From: Aselliscus stoliczkanus
Taxonomy: Eukaryota > Chordata > Mammalia > Chiroptera > Hipposideridae
DNA: 64,000 nucleotides
Direction: 5' to 3'
NCBI GenBank assembly: GCA_033961575.1
Contig: CM066730.1
Span: forward strand, 118,571,523 to 118,635,522
A model generated the notes under the pieces. That model was given only the letters and a program-made list of their open reading frames with translations, was not told the DNA's origin and searched no databases. The position numbers and the translations under genes are program-made. Of the stretch, positions 36,101 through 46,771 are shown one piece after another (the stretch's first letter is position 1; the number at the start of each line of letters is the position of its first letter).

Positions 36101-36943
36101 GGTGTTTTCATTTTCGTTTGTCTCGAGGTATCTTTTGATTTCCTCCTTGATCTCATTTGTGACCCACTCACTATTTAATATCATATTGTTTAGCCTCCAT
36201 TTATTTGTCAACTTCCCAGATTTCTTCGTACAAGTGATTTCTAGTTTCATAGCATTGTGGTCAGAGAATACAGTTGAAATGATTTCAATCTTCTTAGATT
36301 TATTGAGACTTGTTTTGTGGCCTAACATGTGGTCTATCTTAGAAAACGTTTCATGTGCACTTGAAAAGAACGTACATTCTGTAGCTTTGGGATGAAATGC
36401 TCTGAAAATGTCTGTTAAATCCAGCTGGTCTAATGTGTCATTTAAGGTCGCTGTTTCCACATTGATTTTTCTGTCTGGAGGATCTGTCCATTAGTGACAG
36501 CGGGGTGTTGAAGTCCCCTACTATGATAGCGTTCTGTTGGTCTCTGTCTTTATGTCTGACAATATTTGTTTTATATATTTAGGGGCTCCTATGTTAGGTG
36601 CATAGATGTTTACTAGAGTTATGTCCTCTTGTTGGATCGATCCCTTCATTACTATGAAGTGTCCTTCTTTGTCCTTTGTTATATTCTTCAATTTAAAGTC
36701 CATTTTATCTGATATAAGTATCGCTACTCCAGCTTTTTTCTCAGTTCCATTTGCATGAAATAATTTACTCCATCCCTTTACTTTCAGCCTGTATGAGTCT
36801 TTGGATCTGAGGTGAGTCTCTTGTATACAGCATATGCTGGTGTCTTGCTTTCATATCCATTCAGCCACCCTATGTCTTTTTATTGGAGCATTTAATCCAT
36901 TTACATTTAATGTGATTATTGATAGGTGTGTATTTATTGCCAT
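33115..36943 (-). pseudogene. L1 ORF2p (endonuclease and reverse transcriptase), several lesions
   Basis: ORF2p nicks target DNA and copies L1 RNA. Counting from the ATG at 36943, the intact length would be close to 1275 codons, the normal size. The N-terminal AP-type endonuclease is visible (LNVNGLNAPIKRHR; IQETHL with its catalytic glutamate). The reverse transcriptase lies in the 730-codon open stretch 36460-34268, with [12 protein letters not shown] and the catalytic YADD motif at about 34840. The cysteine-rich C-terminal part ([18 protein letters not shown]) lies near 33530-33590. Lesions are a TGA at 36851-36853, a small frameshift near 36534 compensated near 36475, an extra G in a G6 run at 34337-34342 and a stop at 33778-33780. 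The last 218 codons are open. It cannot make functional protein. Confidence 0.95.
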
Positions 36944-36991
36944 TTTCTTATTTGTGTTCGTAGTCTTTCTTAGGTTGTTTTTCTCTTCTAC

Positions 36992-37867
36992 TTAAAGAAG
37001 CCCTTTTAGCATTTCCTGCAAAGCTGGCTTGGTGGTAATGAATTCCCTTAACTTATTTTTTTCTGCAAAGCTCCTTATCTCACCTTCGATTTTAAATGAT
37101 AACCTTGCTGGATACAGCAATCTCGATTGTAGGCCTTTATTTTTCATCACTTTGAAAACCTCCTGCCACTCCCTTCTGGTCTGCAAAGTTTCTGTAGAAA
37201 AGTCAGCTGATAATCTTATGGGGGTACCCTTGTAAGTAACTTGCTGCCTTTCCCTTGCTGCTTTAAGGATTCTGTCTTTGTCCTTAACCCTTGCCATTTT
37301 CACTATAATGTGTCTTGGAGTGGGCCTGTTTGGAATCATCCTGGTTGGAACTCTCTGCACTTCCTGGGCTTGTATTTCAATGTCCTTTGCCAAGTTAGGG
37401 AAGTTTTCAGACATTATTACTTCAAATATATTCTCAATCCCTTGCTCCCTCTCTTCTCCTTCTGGTACTCCAATGACCCGGGGGTTATTGCGTTTGATGT
37501 TGTCCCCCAGCTCTCTTAAACTATTTTCCATGTTTTTCATTCTTTTTTCTTTTTGTTGTTCCGCATGGGTGATCTCTGCTATTTTGTCTTCTCAGTCACT
37601 GATTTGATTTTCTGCTTCATCCAATCTGCTAGTGATTCCATCAAGTTTGTTATTTAATTCAGTAATTGTGTTCTTAAGTTCTAGCTGGTTGTTTTTCATG
37701 ATTTCTCTATCCTTCTTTATATTTTCATTAATTTCCTTGAACATTCTAATAATCAGTGTTCTGAACTCTGTCTCCGATAGGTTGGTTACCTCTATTTCCT
37801 CTATTTCCACTGTTTCAGGAAGTTTCTTCTGTTCTTTTATTTGTGTTGTGTTTCTTTGTCTCCCCAT
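36992..37867 (-). pseudogene. L1 ORF1p (RNA-binding chaperone), one nonsense mutation
   Basis: ORF1p coats L1 RNA as a trimer in the cytoplasmic ribonucleoprotein. The frame starts at 37867 with a charged N-terminus and a predicted coiled coil (residues about 30-95, rich in E, K, I and L at heptad spacing). The RRM-like and C-terminal RNA-binding parts follow, with RHIIVKMARVKDKDRILKAA and later LSADFSTETLQTRREW. A single in-frame TGA at 37592-37594 separates the coiled coil from the rest, probably from a tryptophan codon by G to A. Reading resumes in the same frame to the natural stop at 36992. The intact length would be 291 codons, shorter than the human protein. Translation of ORF1 is the usual prerequisite for ORF2 reinitiation. 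Confidence 0.92.
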
Positions 37868-38752
37868 TCTGGCTTACTCTTTGTGTTTGCTTCAATATAA
37901 CAGATAGATCCCCCAGGTTTCTCAGTCTTTTCTGGGTAAACTTATATGGTGTGTGTCCTTTATATTTGAATTACTCAGTCTCCCTATTCTCCTGTGCTTG
38001 TATCTGAGGTGTTCCTTGTGTTGTGCGTCCTCACTTGTTGAAGTTTTAGTTTTGATTACTTTTGGTTTGTCAGTAGGTGGGATTGACTCCCAGATTGATT
38101 AGTTGTGAGGATCAGCAGCGTCTGCAGTTTATGAGCTGCTGTGAGAGGATTGACCCCTCTGATGAAACTTGGACCCTATGGCCTCTAGTACCTGTAGCAA
38201 CTTCCTTTTGGGTGTGACTCTTGTATGTCAAACCCAGAAATGCTCTGGTTTTATCTAAAGTTGGCCTCCAGGTATGATGATTCTTGTGTCTGTTTGTTTG
38301 GACCCACTGCTGCAGAGTGATTTTAGAGCATAACAGATCAACAAGAACAACCTCCGCAACCACCAAAGGAAACCAAATGCTAGCACAAGTAAAAAAAACC
38401 AACTATCAAACTACAGTCAACTTGTACAGAAATATCAATCATACTAATGAAGAAAACAAACAGAAACAAAACAAAAACCACACACACAATAATAACAGAA
38501 GAGGAAACAAAATAAAATACAATATCCTAAAATAAAAAATATAATAAACATGAGAAACCGATTTGCTATACCTAAAAAATAAAAAAATAAAAATAAACTA
38601 AAATAGTAATAAAAAAGTAAGAATAAAAATTAAAAAAATAAAATTTGCAGAATAAAGGAAAAGAGGAAAAGTATAGCAGTGAGAAGAATGAATAAAATAA
38701 GAGAGAAAGTGAGGGTGGGGAAGAAAGAAAAAGAAAAGAAAGAAAAAGAAAA

Positions 38753-38808
<56 letters not shown>

Positions 38809-40533
38809 CTACACACCCATATATATGGACATATATTCACCTATATACACCTATATATATGCCTATATTAAAAACTACAAAATGATAAGAATGAAATAGA
38901 AATAAAATCCAAAAACAACCAAGATAAGCAGCCAATAAAGGGAAAACAAAACAGAATAAAACCAAACAAACCAAAACAGAATAAAACCAAACAAACCAAA
39001 AATACCCGTGCCAGTCTTGGCTAAAGTCCGCCAAGCTCTCTTCAGTTTGTCTGCTGTACAAAAATTCCTGTGCATCTTGTGGGAACAGTAGGCCACCTGA
39101 TGCCTAGCGTGATCCTGGCACTGCAGGTTTGCTGTACTTGAGTGTGGTTGTGACGTGTGATTGGTGGTTTTTACAAAGTCACTGCCTTTTTGCTTTTGCC
39201 TGTCTCAAGGCAGGATGCACCCCCAAAGGCTCAATGAGTGTCTCTGGGCACTCTTTCGGTTGACAGCTGTGAAGAATTAAAGAATTCCTCACTACCAAAA
39301 GCCTGCTGCTAAGAATCTGTTAATTAGTGCCTCAGCAGGTGAACCTGCCCTGCCTCCCAAACCTTGCATAAAGGTGGGGGCAGGGTAGGTAGTCTCACTC
39401 TGCAGCCTTTACTGGGGTGGAAATTCTCAACCCCCTGCAGGTAGGAATATATCTTCCTAGTCTGCCCCTATTGCTCCATTCAGGAGTCAGTTTAAGACTC
39501 TGTCTTGGCGGGGGCCAAAGTTTGTGGGAGTGGGTGGGTTATTGGGTTTTTTTGCTTTCTGTTCAAGAGTAGAAAAAGGAAAAAAATATAAAAAACATAA
39601 AAATAAACAAAGCCACAGTTCCAACACTGTTTTAAGCTAAGGCCTTTGCCTCTTATGCTCCAGCGGAGTTCCTGCTGCTCTCCCAAAGGGTCTGCCGGGA
39701 TTTAGGGAATTGCGCGCACCCTACCGGGTGGCTAAAATCCCCGCTCCATCTCTCGGGGACCTGCATCTCCGCCCGGCGCGCGCTGCTTCTCCGTGCGGAG
39801 AATTCTTTTTTCCCCTGCTCCCGGGTTTAAGGCTTCTGCCTCGGAGCCGGCGTGTGCCCGCGCCGTTCTCCTGCTGCGCTTCTGGAGGGACTGCCGCTGG
39901 GGTTTAGGGGACTGCGCGCACCCTGCCACGCAGCTCCGATCCCCGCTCCGTCTCTCGGGGACCTGCGTCTCCGCCCGGCGCGCTCTGTGTCTCCGCGCCC
40001 GAGTATTCTTTTTTTCCCCTGCTCCCGGGTTTAAGGCTTCTGCGCTCCGCGGCACCCGGTGGGCACACAGACTGATCCCTGAACCGGGAGGGTGCAGGGA
40101 CTGATCTTGCCCTGTCGCTGCGGGGCTCTGCACCCTGCTTCCTGGGGACCCGGCGAGCCGCGGGTGCAGCTCGTACCTCTGCACAGTCGTCTCCTCTCTC
40201 TCCTCCCGCACTCGCCCGGCCTGAGCTTCTGCCTCAGACTGCAAACCAACGCGCTCTTGCTGAACTCTAGGTGGGCCGCGGGCCGCAGGGAGCGAGCCGG
40301 GGAACACTCACCGTGACTCAGCAGCCGCGGGTGCGGGCTGCACCTCACGCGTCTCGCCGCCTTGTTCCTACTCGCCCGGCCTGCCCACCATCCAGCAATC
40401 CTTGTGTGGAACTCTTAGTTGCTCTGTGTGATGAGTAGATGTCTCTTTGAAGCGTATTAGAAGTTCAAATTGTGGATATTTGCAGGGGTGATTTCATGGA
40501 GCCCTCCTCACAGCCGCCATCTTGCCCCTTCCA
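37868..40533 (-). promoter_or_regulatory. L1 5' UTR and internal promoter, with CpG-rich tandem units
   Basis: The distal half (39640-40420) is the only CpG-rich DNA in the window and would work as the L1 internal RNA polymerase II promoter. The YY1-type site at its start normally positions transcription initiation. About two units of 203 bp repeat in tandem: 'gctcccgggtttaaggcttc' recurs at about 39818 and 40021, and 'ctctcggggacctgc' with its flanks recurs at the same spacing. A second, looser repeat of about 160-167 bp lies further 5' ('actcgcccggcctg' at 40210 and 40370). The proximal half is A-rich and carries (AT)25 at 38755-38804. Open frames in the GC-rich part, on either strand, are compositional. 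Confidence 0.85.
38755..38804. repeat. (AT)25 microsatellite in the L1 5' UTR
   Basis: A pure AT array preceded by a GAAA-rich stretch from 38720. It probably grew inside the L1 after insertion, or was carried in its source copy. Confidence 0.95.
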
Positions 40534-40549
40534 AAAAACTATAAACTAT

Positions 40550-41408
40550 TTTTTAATTACTGTTGTACCATACAACATACAATTGTTTATAGTTTCCCAA
40601 GATCTCACATTTTTGCCTTTGTGGTTAGCTCAGACCTACCAGTCCTTTCGTTATACTTGGTTAAATCCATCTCTTTTTCCAGAAGGTCACCCTGTCTTTC
40701 ATGATAAACTAACTGCTAACACACTATGCCAACAAGGGAAGTATTGCATTTTGGCAAAATGTTTCCTTCAATATATTTTATTTTTATAGTGGAATGTTGT
40801 AAAATTTTAGTAAAAACATTAAATCACATAATTGTATAAAATAAATAGGCTCCCATGTTCCAATTATGTTTTTTTGTTTTTACCAATTTTTAATTTAAAG
40901 CCATGTAAATTGATAGTCTCCCAAAGATAATCCATCAGAAGAATTGTTTGCTACGCCCACCCACAATTCCCATTTTGATCTTCCATCTCTGAATTCATGT
41001 CTCCTTGTTATTTTTCCACATAACAGGAAATGTTCATATGATTCTTCTTCAGCTAGACAGGACTTTTTTTCTGAAGTCACAGGAGTGATTTTTGTTCCAG
41101 TTGTGAAAACACTCTATGATTTAAATGACTGGGTTTCTAATGGGATTTATTTTCATATTAAATTAAAAGTTTCTTGTAAAAAGACTTATGTGATTTTGTG
41201 GAAACAAAATCCTGACAAATAACTGACCATTTACCTAGGTATAAATGACTTGGTTAGCACCCATAGGAAAACTTGCTTCCTAGATTTCTTGTACTTTATA
41301 CAAATGAAGAATAACAATTCTTTATTTTTTTCTCAGAAATCTCCCAATTATCCATAATCTTTGAAATTTGAAATGTGTGGTGATACTACTATCTATTCTT
41401 TTGTCCCC

Positions 41409-41413
<5 letters not shown>
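40550..41413. other. Non-genic AT-rich DNA
   Basis: Flanking sequence of the L1. No gene is supported by the open frames, which reach about 105 codons with no domains. Confidence 0.5.
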
Positions 41414-41461
<48 letters not shown>

Positions 41462-41520
41462 TCCCTCCCTCCTTCCCTTCCTCCTTCCCTTGCTCCTTAC
41501 TTCCCCTTTCTCTCCCGCTT
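41414..41520. repeat. (CT)n and CT-rich low-complexity tract
   Basis: A pure CT array runs to about 41459, followed by imperfect TTCCC/TCCCT units to about 41520. The Ser-Leu open frames across it are artefacts. Confidence 0.95.
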
Positions 41521-41744
41521 CTCCCCTCTCTCTATCCAGCTTCAGCTTATGAACTCAAATGAAAGAAGAAATATTTTTAAAACACAACAAATTTCAACTG
41601 GATATTTTAGATAAGCTTTTTGAATTCTTTAGGGATGTACATCTCCTTTACACATATGCAATCTTTACAAGTTGTCAAATCATTTAAACCTTCCTTGCTT
41701 CACTCAGTCTCCACAACCATCTATTTTAACACATAATCAGGGTA

Positions 41745-41925
41745 AGCCATATTATTACAACTGGCTTCAGGGCATGTGAGCATGTGTCTTAGCAGTTAAA
41801 AAGGACTCCATGCATGGACAGACCCAGCACTTTGCTTATCCCTGCTGCCATTGTCTTGAAATTCTTAATAATATTTTATTTATTTGGATGAGGCGCCACA
41901 AATTATGCAACTGACATAATTTCAG
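41745..41925 (+). repeat. Ancient short interspersed repeat
   Basis: It shares 'gaaattcttaataat' and '(g)ccacaaattat' in the same order with 45110-45185. The left part resembles the repeat at 11840-12215 in reverse. Family uncertain. Confidence 0.4.
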
Positions 41926-42528
41926 TTGAGTTATCCTCATGTGAGTTATCCCCATATAATGGAGACGATGATTTCTTTCTCTGTTCCACAACAGAGGGTT
42001 AGCTAGCAAAGAGGAACCAAGAGAACGACAGTTGGAGAAGTTAATTAGAGTAAAGAGCGTTGATATGTTTTGGTTCCATTCTATAGATTGAAATGCAAAT
42101 TTGCAAAATATTAGACACATTCATACTCAATTATCATCTACCACCAAATGTAAGCCTTTTTTTTTTCTTATTGAAAAACTATATCCTAAAAAGGGTGAAT
42201 TGTCATATAGTTGAATTCTTACAAAGTCTGTTATATTAAGGAGTGCTTTTTCAATTATTTTATTTTGAATATTAGCTTGGGATAACTTCAAAATGCTAAT
42301 TTGAGATATTTATAGATAGCACATGACAATCAGTTAAAAAAAGGAGGCAGATACATTTAGTTATTATTGAACAAATTATCTCACATTTGTTAGTGTTGGA
42401 TATTATTGTAAAAACAAAATCTTCTAAAAGTCATTTTTGAAAAAAGGACAATAAAAATATACCTTCAGGATAACTGAAAAAAATAACAACATAGAATAGT
42501 TTGTGAATGGGTGCTTGCAATTGGATAC
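41926..42528. other. Non-genic AT-rich DNA
   Basis: No gene or clear repeat. Confidence 0.45.
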
Positions 42529-42530
42529 TA

Positions 42531-42611
42531 TTGGGTTGTCAGAAAAGTCATGATGCATTTTTAAAATGAAAAACATAGAAAAAGTATATCATGACTTTTG
42601 TGACGATTCAA
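42531..42611 (+). mobile_element. 81-bp miniature element derived from mariner
   Basis: The first 23 bases equal the left end of the mariner at 29962 (ttgggttgtcagaaaagtc plus four more). The right part 'gaaaaacatagaaaaagtat' matches the right subterminal region of that mariner ('gaaaaacatagacaaaatat' at about 31379). Both ends are flanked by TA (42529-42530 and 42612-42613). It has no coding sequence and would have depended on transposase supplied in trans. Its outermost right-end bases have diverged. Confidence 0.92.
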
Positions 42612-42613
42612 TA

Positions 42614-43589
42614 TTTCTAGGGATAACGTTATATCTAAATTCAAAATCAATTATAACAACTTTCACAGACTCTGTGCTCTGGAAGATCAAGGAAGGAGCT
42701 CAGAAGGGGGCCCTGGTGATGGAGATCATGTGAAGAGTTTGATAAAATTATTCCATAAAATTCCAGTGTGGGAACATTTTATAAATTCACATAGTTTTGT
42801 AAAATACTTAATATATTGTAAAATATTTAATATTTAAATTTAAACACATATAATCAAAGTATTAAATATTATAAGTAGTCATCAGACTATTTTAATCAAT
42901 GTACTTCAAAGCATATATATTCAAGTTGTTTTCATATCCCCAAAAATCTTGCAAATGGGGAAATGAGGCTGCCGTGTATTCACTTTTACCTCACCTTGAA
43001 ATATATGTGGTGGTAATCACAAAGCTTTCAAAAGTACATATTAAAGTAAGTTGATATTTCTGCTATTTTATGTTATTTGCTATTTATACAATATGGATGG
43101 TTAATTAGCATAGCTAATTGAAAGTTGAATGTATTCAGTCATTCTCAGTTGAAAGGTTCTTTATAGCTACAGAGTGCCAAATTGAATTATTTTTATCACT
43201 CTAGTCCAAATCCTGCACTGTGAATCTCACCGAGACAGCTCTGCTGAGATTTATTACATGCACACATCTGTATTCCCCCTAAAATCCTTCAATCCTGCTT
43301 AAATAAAGAGGGAGTCCAATCACCTGTCTGCTTCCCCCTTATCCCCTCATCCCCTAGACCTGTGGCTGGAGGCAGTTGTGTTGAAGAGGATGAGGTTACA
43401 ACTAGAAGCAAAAAATGAGAAATTAAATCTATCTTAAATTAAAACAAACAAACATAAATGAAATAGACCTTATTTACTCTATACAAATTTCCTTTTTGTT
43501 CCTGCTTTGATTAAAACAAACAAAAAACACGAAAAAACAAAAAGAAACACATGTTCCTGAATGCTTCTATTCTTATCTCCCACATCTTT
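42614..43589. other. Non-genic AT-rich DNA
   Basis: No gene or named repeat. Short AAAC-rich patches lie near 43440 and 43515. Confidence 0.45.
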
Positions 43590-43760
43590 CTCTTCCTTCC
43601 CATTCCAGTTTGCACAATCTTATCACAAAATGTCTTCACTCCAGTTTAGAATTCCTTCCTCTCCTTGACATTTTTACCCGTCAGTTCAAGCCATCTTCAA
43701 ACCTGCTGCCTGGGTACTCTTTCAAGTGCCTGGTTCATATTCTTTTAACTCTTGCTCACA
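43590..43760 (+). repeat. Possible L2 LINE fragment
   Basis: Pyrimidine-rich sequence with 'ctttcaagtgcctggttcat' and 'tcaagccatcttcaaacctg' loosely follows the L2 3' region in sense orientation. Weak evidence. Confidence 0.3.
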
Positions 43761-44039
43761 CAGTTTCTACCATTCCTATTTGCATATGAATAAAATAATT
43801 TTTTTTAATTCGGCATTTCAAACCCACTAAACTCTGATCCCAATTTACTTTACCAACTTTGCTTTTTACTGTTAGGAACCTAAACTTAATCAATACCTGA
43901 AGTGCTTCTTTAATGTAATTGTTAATCATATTACCTTGTAATTCATGCATTCTTGTGGGATACTTTAAGTCTTACCTAGAACAAGGTATATTAAAAAAGT
44001 AAAAATACCCTAACTTTGAAATAGTATATTTGCCATCTC

Positions 44040-44390
44040 CCTATTTTTGTTCATGATGTTCCCTCTGAAGTACTCTTTTATCCTGCTTTTTGCCATTTGA
44101 ATTCTATCCAGGCTTCATGGAGGGCCAGCTCATATGGCATTTCCTACAAGGTGAATTTCTTAATCAACCAAGTCAGGCTCTTTTCTTCCTTCCTGCCCTA
44201 GAACTCTGTAGGCCCTTCATATGATGGTTCACACAATCTGGTATTACAAATAATCCATTTCTACCTACTAAATTATACACTGATTACACATAACCTTTTT
44301 AGATTTTAGTTTTAAAGAAAGTTTAACACAGTGTCTTGCACAAACAAGACACTCAGTTAACATGTTGACAGAATGAATAAAGCAAAACAT
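44040..44390 (+). repeat. L2 LINE 3' end
   Basis: The sequence 'gagggccagctcatatggca', 'tttcctacaaggtgaatttc' and finally 'cagtgtcttgcacaaacaag' with 'gacagaatgaataaa' is the sense 3' end of L2, including its terminal region. Confidence 0.65.
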
Positions 44391-44504
44391 AGAGTTAAGT
44401 TTTATGTTTCTAAGATTGAGTTTAAATTATAGATTCCTGTTGAGGGTTTCCTTTTCCTAGTAAATTTCCTGTTTGAAAAAAAAAGGAATTTTATGAAGTG
44501 GATC

Positions 44505-44640
44505 ACTTTATGACACTAGTGTCGTGGAAAGAATTCTACTTGGTGAGACATTCATTCTCTGTTACTTCCTAGTTGTGAGATGGTGGGGAAGTCACTTGAA
44601 TCTTTGACCTCCTTTTCATGATTAGAAGCCATAAATAATA
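44505..44640 (+). repeat. MIR SINE fragment
   Basis: The sequence 'ctctgttacttcctagttgt' and 'ggggaagtcacttgaatctt' is the MIR central core in sense orientation. Confidence 0.7.
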
Positions 44641-44850
44641 GCTAATATTTAAATACTCCTTACTGTAGGCCAGGAACTATTCTAATATTTTATGTATATT
44701 ACTTCATTTAACTCTCCCAATACCTATGCAACAGATACTATTATTACCCTTTTACAAAACAAAAGCCTGTAAACTTTTCCAAGTTCACATAGATATTAGC
44801 TGAAAAAAGATGGGATTTGAACCCACTCATTTTGACCACAAAATATGTGT
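44641..44850 (-). repeat. MIR SINE, antisense
   Basis: The sequence 'aggccaggaactattctaat', 'caatacctatgcaacagata' and 'tgggatttgaacccactca' is a reversed MIR. It lies tail to tail with the sense copy just before it. Confidence 0.75.
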
Positions 44851-45049
44851 GCATTCTAGATAGTAGTATTAGATGAAATAAATATTATGTTTACTTCGAT
44901 CTAAAAACTGTGAATATTTTTTGGATATGATGCTGCTTCAGTCCTGAAACATGAATCAGAATGCTTGAACTTTAGTGAAACTTTTTGTTATTCTGGGTAA
45001 TTGTGGCTAAACATCAAAGATCAAAGCAAGCTCAGATTCCCAGACATAT

Positions 45050-45195
45050 AACCTACGTAGCTGTGCTGGCCCTGCACATAGAAGGGCCTCACACTTGCTT
45101 TAATGCATCCTGAAATTCTTAATAATTTTTGAACAAGTGCTCCAGATTTTCCTTTTTTACTGGGCTCCACAAATTATATAGCTGGTCCTGACTTA
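45050..45195 (+). repeat. Ancient short interspersed repeat
   Basis: A relative of 41745-41925, sharing 'gaaattcttaataat' and 'ccacaaattatatagctgg'. Confidence 0.4.
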
Positions 45196-46289
45196 ATATT
45201 TTGGAGACAAATATAAATATTTTCTCAGTACGTTAAACTAAACATTAAAGGCTTATCCCTTCCACTCTCACTTCCCTTTCCTTCAAACACGCCTCAAAAG
45301 GTATGGAATCATGATCTTAAAATAACTAAACATCTCTTTTATATGAAAGCAATAGAATTTCCTGAATAAAAAGTTAATATTAATATGTCCATGTGGTAGA
45401 CAGATGAAATATTTGTCTCACTTTCCTCATTCTGGTTTAGTTCAGAATTGCCCATTTCCCATGAACCAAGATATATGAAAAAGGATGTTTCCTCCTTCTA
45501 ACTCTGTGTAATTTCTGGAGCTGGTTTTTTTTTTGCTCTTTTTTTTTTTCCTTTCTGTTCCCTCTCCTTGGCCAGCTCTGGTTCCCCTAGCCCTTTGCAA
45601 TCTCTGGGTTGTATGTAAGATTCATGTCAATTCTTTCATTTGGCAATGAACTCTGAGTCTCGACTACAGTGGAGATAGAGGAAGATTGAGATGATGTAAC
45701 ACCTGAATATGTAGTTTGGCTTCCCATTTGTGAGAAAATGTATAAAATACATTTGAAGGATGGTCCGTGGATTAATAATATTCTGCAAATAGGCCTGGTC
45801 CAAACACAAGAAACACAGATTAAGTCACTTTTTACAGAATATATCATTCTACTAAGAATATTATTTGCACTAAGACCCCTACTAAATCTTCTGGGGAGAT
45901 GAAGATAAATTCTAGAGAAGGTCTGTCCTCTGGCAGCTCCCCATGTAAGAGGGAGGTAGTCATACACCTAGTGCTCACACACTGACATGTACGATGTAAA
46001 TGGGACACAAATAATTGGGAAAAAACAGAGAATATTGGACATTCTCTGAGTGTGATGAAGGGCAGTCTTTGAAACAAATTCAAAAGACAAAACCATTAAA
46101 TTATAGTACCTTTTCATAGAAATGAGTGATTTGCTGTGACTGGGCTTGGGCTTCATGGGTTGAAAATATAGGTAGGGACAGATATGCCATGCAAAAGGTG
46201 GGTTGAAATTTTGTTAAAAGGGATGAAATAATAATAGGTTTTAAGGAGTAAAGAGACTTAATAGAAATATGTGTTTAATATAGATAATA
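45196..46289. other. Non-genic DNA
   Basis: No supported gene. The minus-strand open frame at 45587-45967 (126 codons) shows no domain or signal I recognise. Confidence 0.4.
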
Positions 46290-46768
46290 TGTGTGGAAGC
46301 AGAATAATAACTCCTCCCTTTGTCTCATAAAGATATCTATGTCTTACTACCTGGAATCTGGTAGTAAGTGGCTATATTAGGTTAGGCAACAGGGAATTAT
46401 GGTGACAGATGGAATTAAAGTTACTAACCAGCTGACCTTGAGATGGGGTGATGATCTTGTATTATACATGTAGGACAAATATAATCACAAAGGTCCTTAT
46501 AAACAAAAGAGGGAAGCAGGAGAGGAAGAACCAGAGAAATGGATGCATGAAAAGGGTTAGGGCAGATGTTGCTGGATTTGAAGATGGAGGAATTGTGGCC
46601 ATGAAACAAGAAATTTGGGTGGCCTCTAAAATCTGGAAAAAGACATGAAAATGGATTCCTTCCTAGAGAAATGTAGTCCTGCTGAAAAACTGATTTTGAA
46701 TTAGGCCAGTGAGAATGGTGTTGGCCTTCTGACCCCCAGGACTAATAATTTGTAGATTTCTAGCTCTA
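46290..46768 (+). repeat. MLT1-type LTR (ERVL-MaLR)
   Basis: The landmarks run in order: 'gaagcagaataataactcct', 'gatatctatgtcttactacc', 'tggaattaaagttactaacc', 'aatcacaaaggtccttataa', 'tttgaagatggaggaattgt' and 'ttctgacccccaggactaat'. It is a nonautonomous LTR of an ancient mammalian retroelement. The 3' end stops where the L1 begins. Confidence 0.85.
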
Positions 46769-46771
46769 GCT

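Larger units (their letters stand above)
32584..40533 (-). mobile_element. Full-length LINE-1, young but inactivated
   Basis: The element reads from 40533 down to 32584. It begins next to a YY1-type motif, the reverse complement of 'gccgccatcttg' at 40514-40525. It then has a 2.7-kb 5' UTR, ORF1, a 48-bp spacer, ORF2, a 0.5-kb 3' UTR and a (TAAA)n tail at 32584-32623. A matching 'tataaactat' lies at 32574-32583 and 40540-40549, a short target-site duplication. About 7.9 kb long, it is complete at both ends. Only a few lesions break the two frames, so it is much younger than the L1 at 46.8-54.9 kb. Its 3' UTR and ORF sequence look laurasiatherian by recollection only. Confidence 0.95.

Noticed and set aside
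39732..40307. 191-codon open frame (minus strand) and overlapping plus-strand frames of up to 103 codons in the CpG-rich block
   Set aside because: They lie inside the L1 5' UTR. The composition (Arg, Ala, Gly, Pro) reflects GC content, and frames are open on both strands. I considered an antisense ORF0-like peptide but no sequence supports it.
39640..40420. CpG island as the promoter of a host gene
   Set aside because: It lies within the L1 boundaries, contains L1 5' UTR repeats and is next to the L1 start motif. No host exon follows.
45587..45967. 126-codon open frame on the minus strand
   Set aside because: Within the range expected by chance, with no motif, signal or neighbour support.
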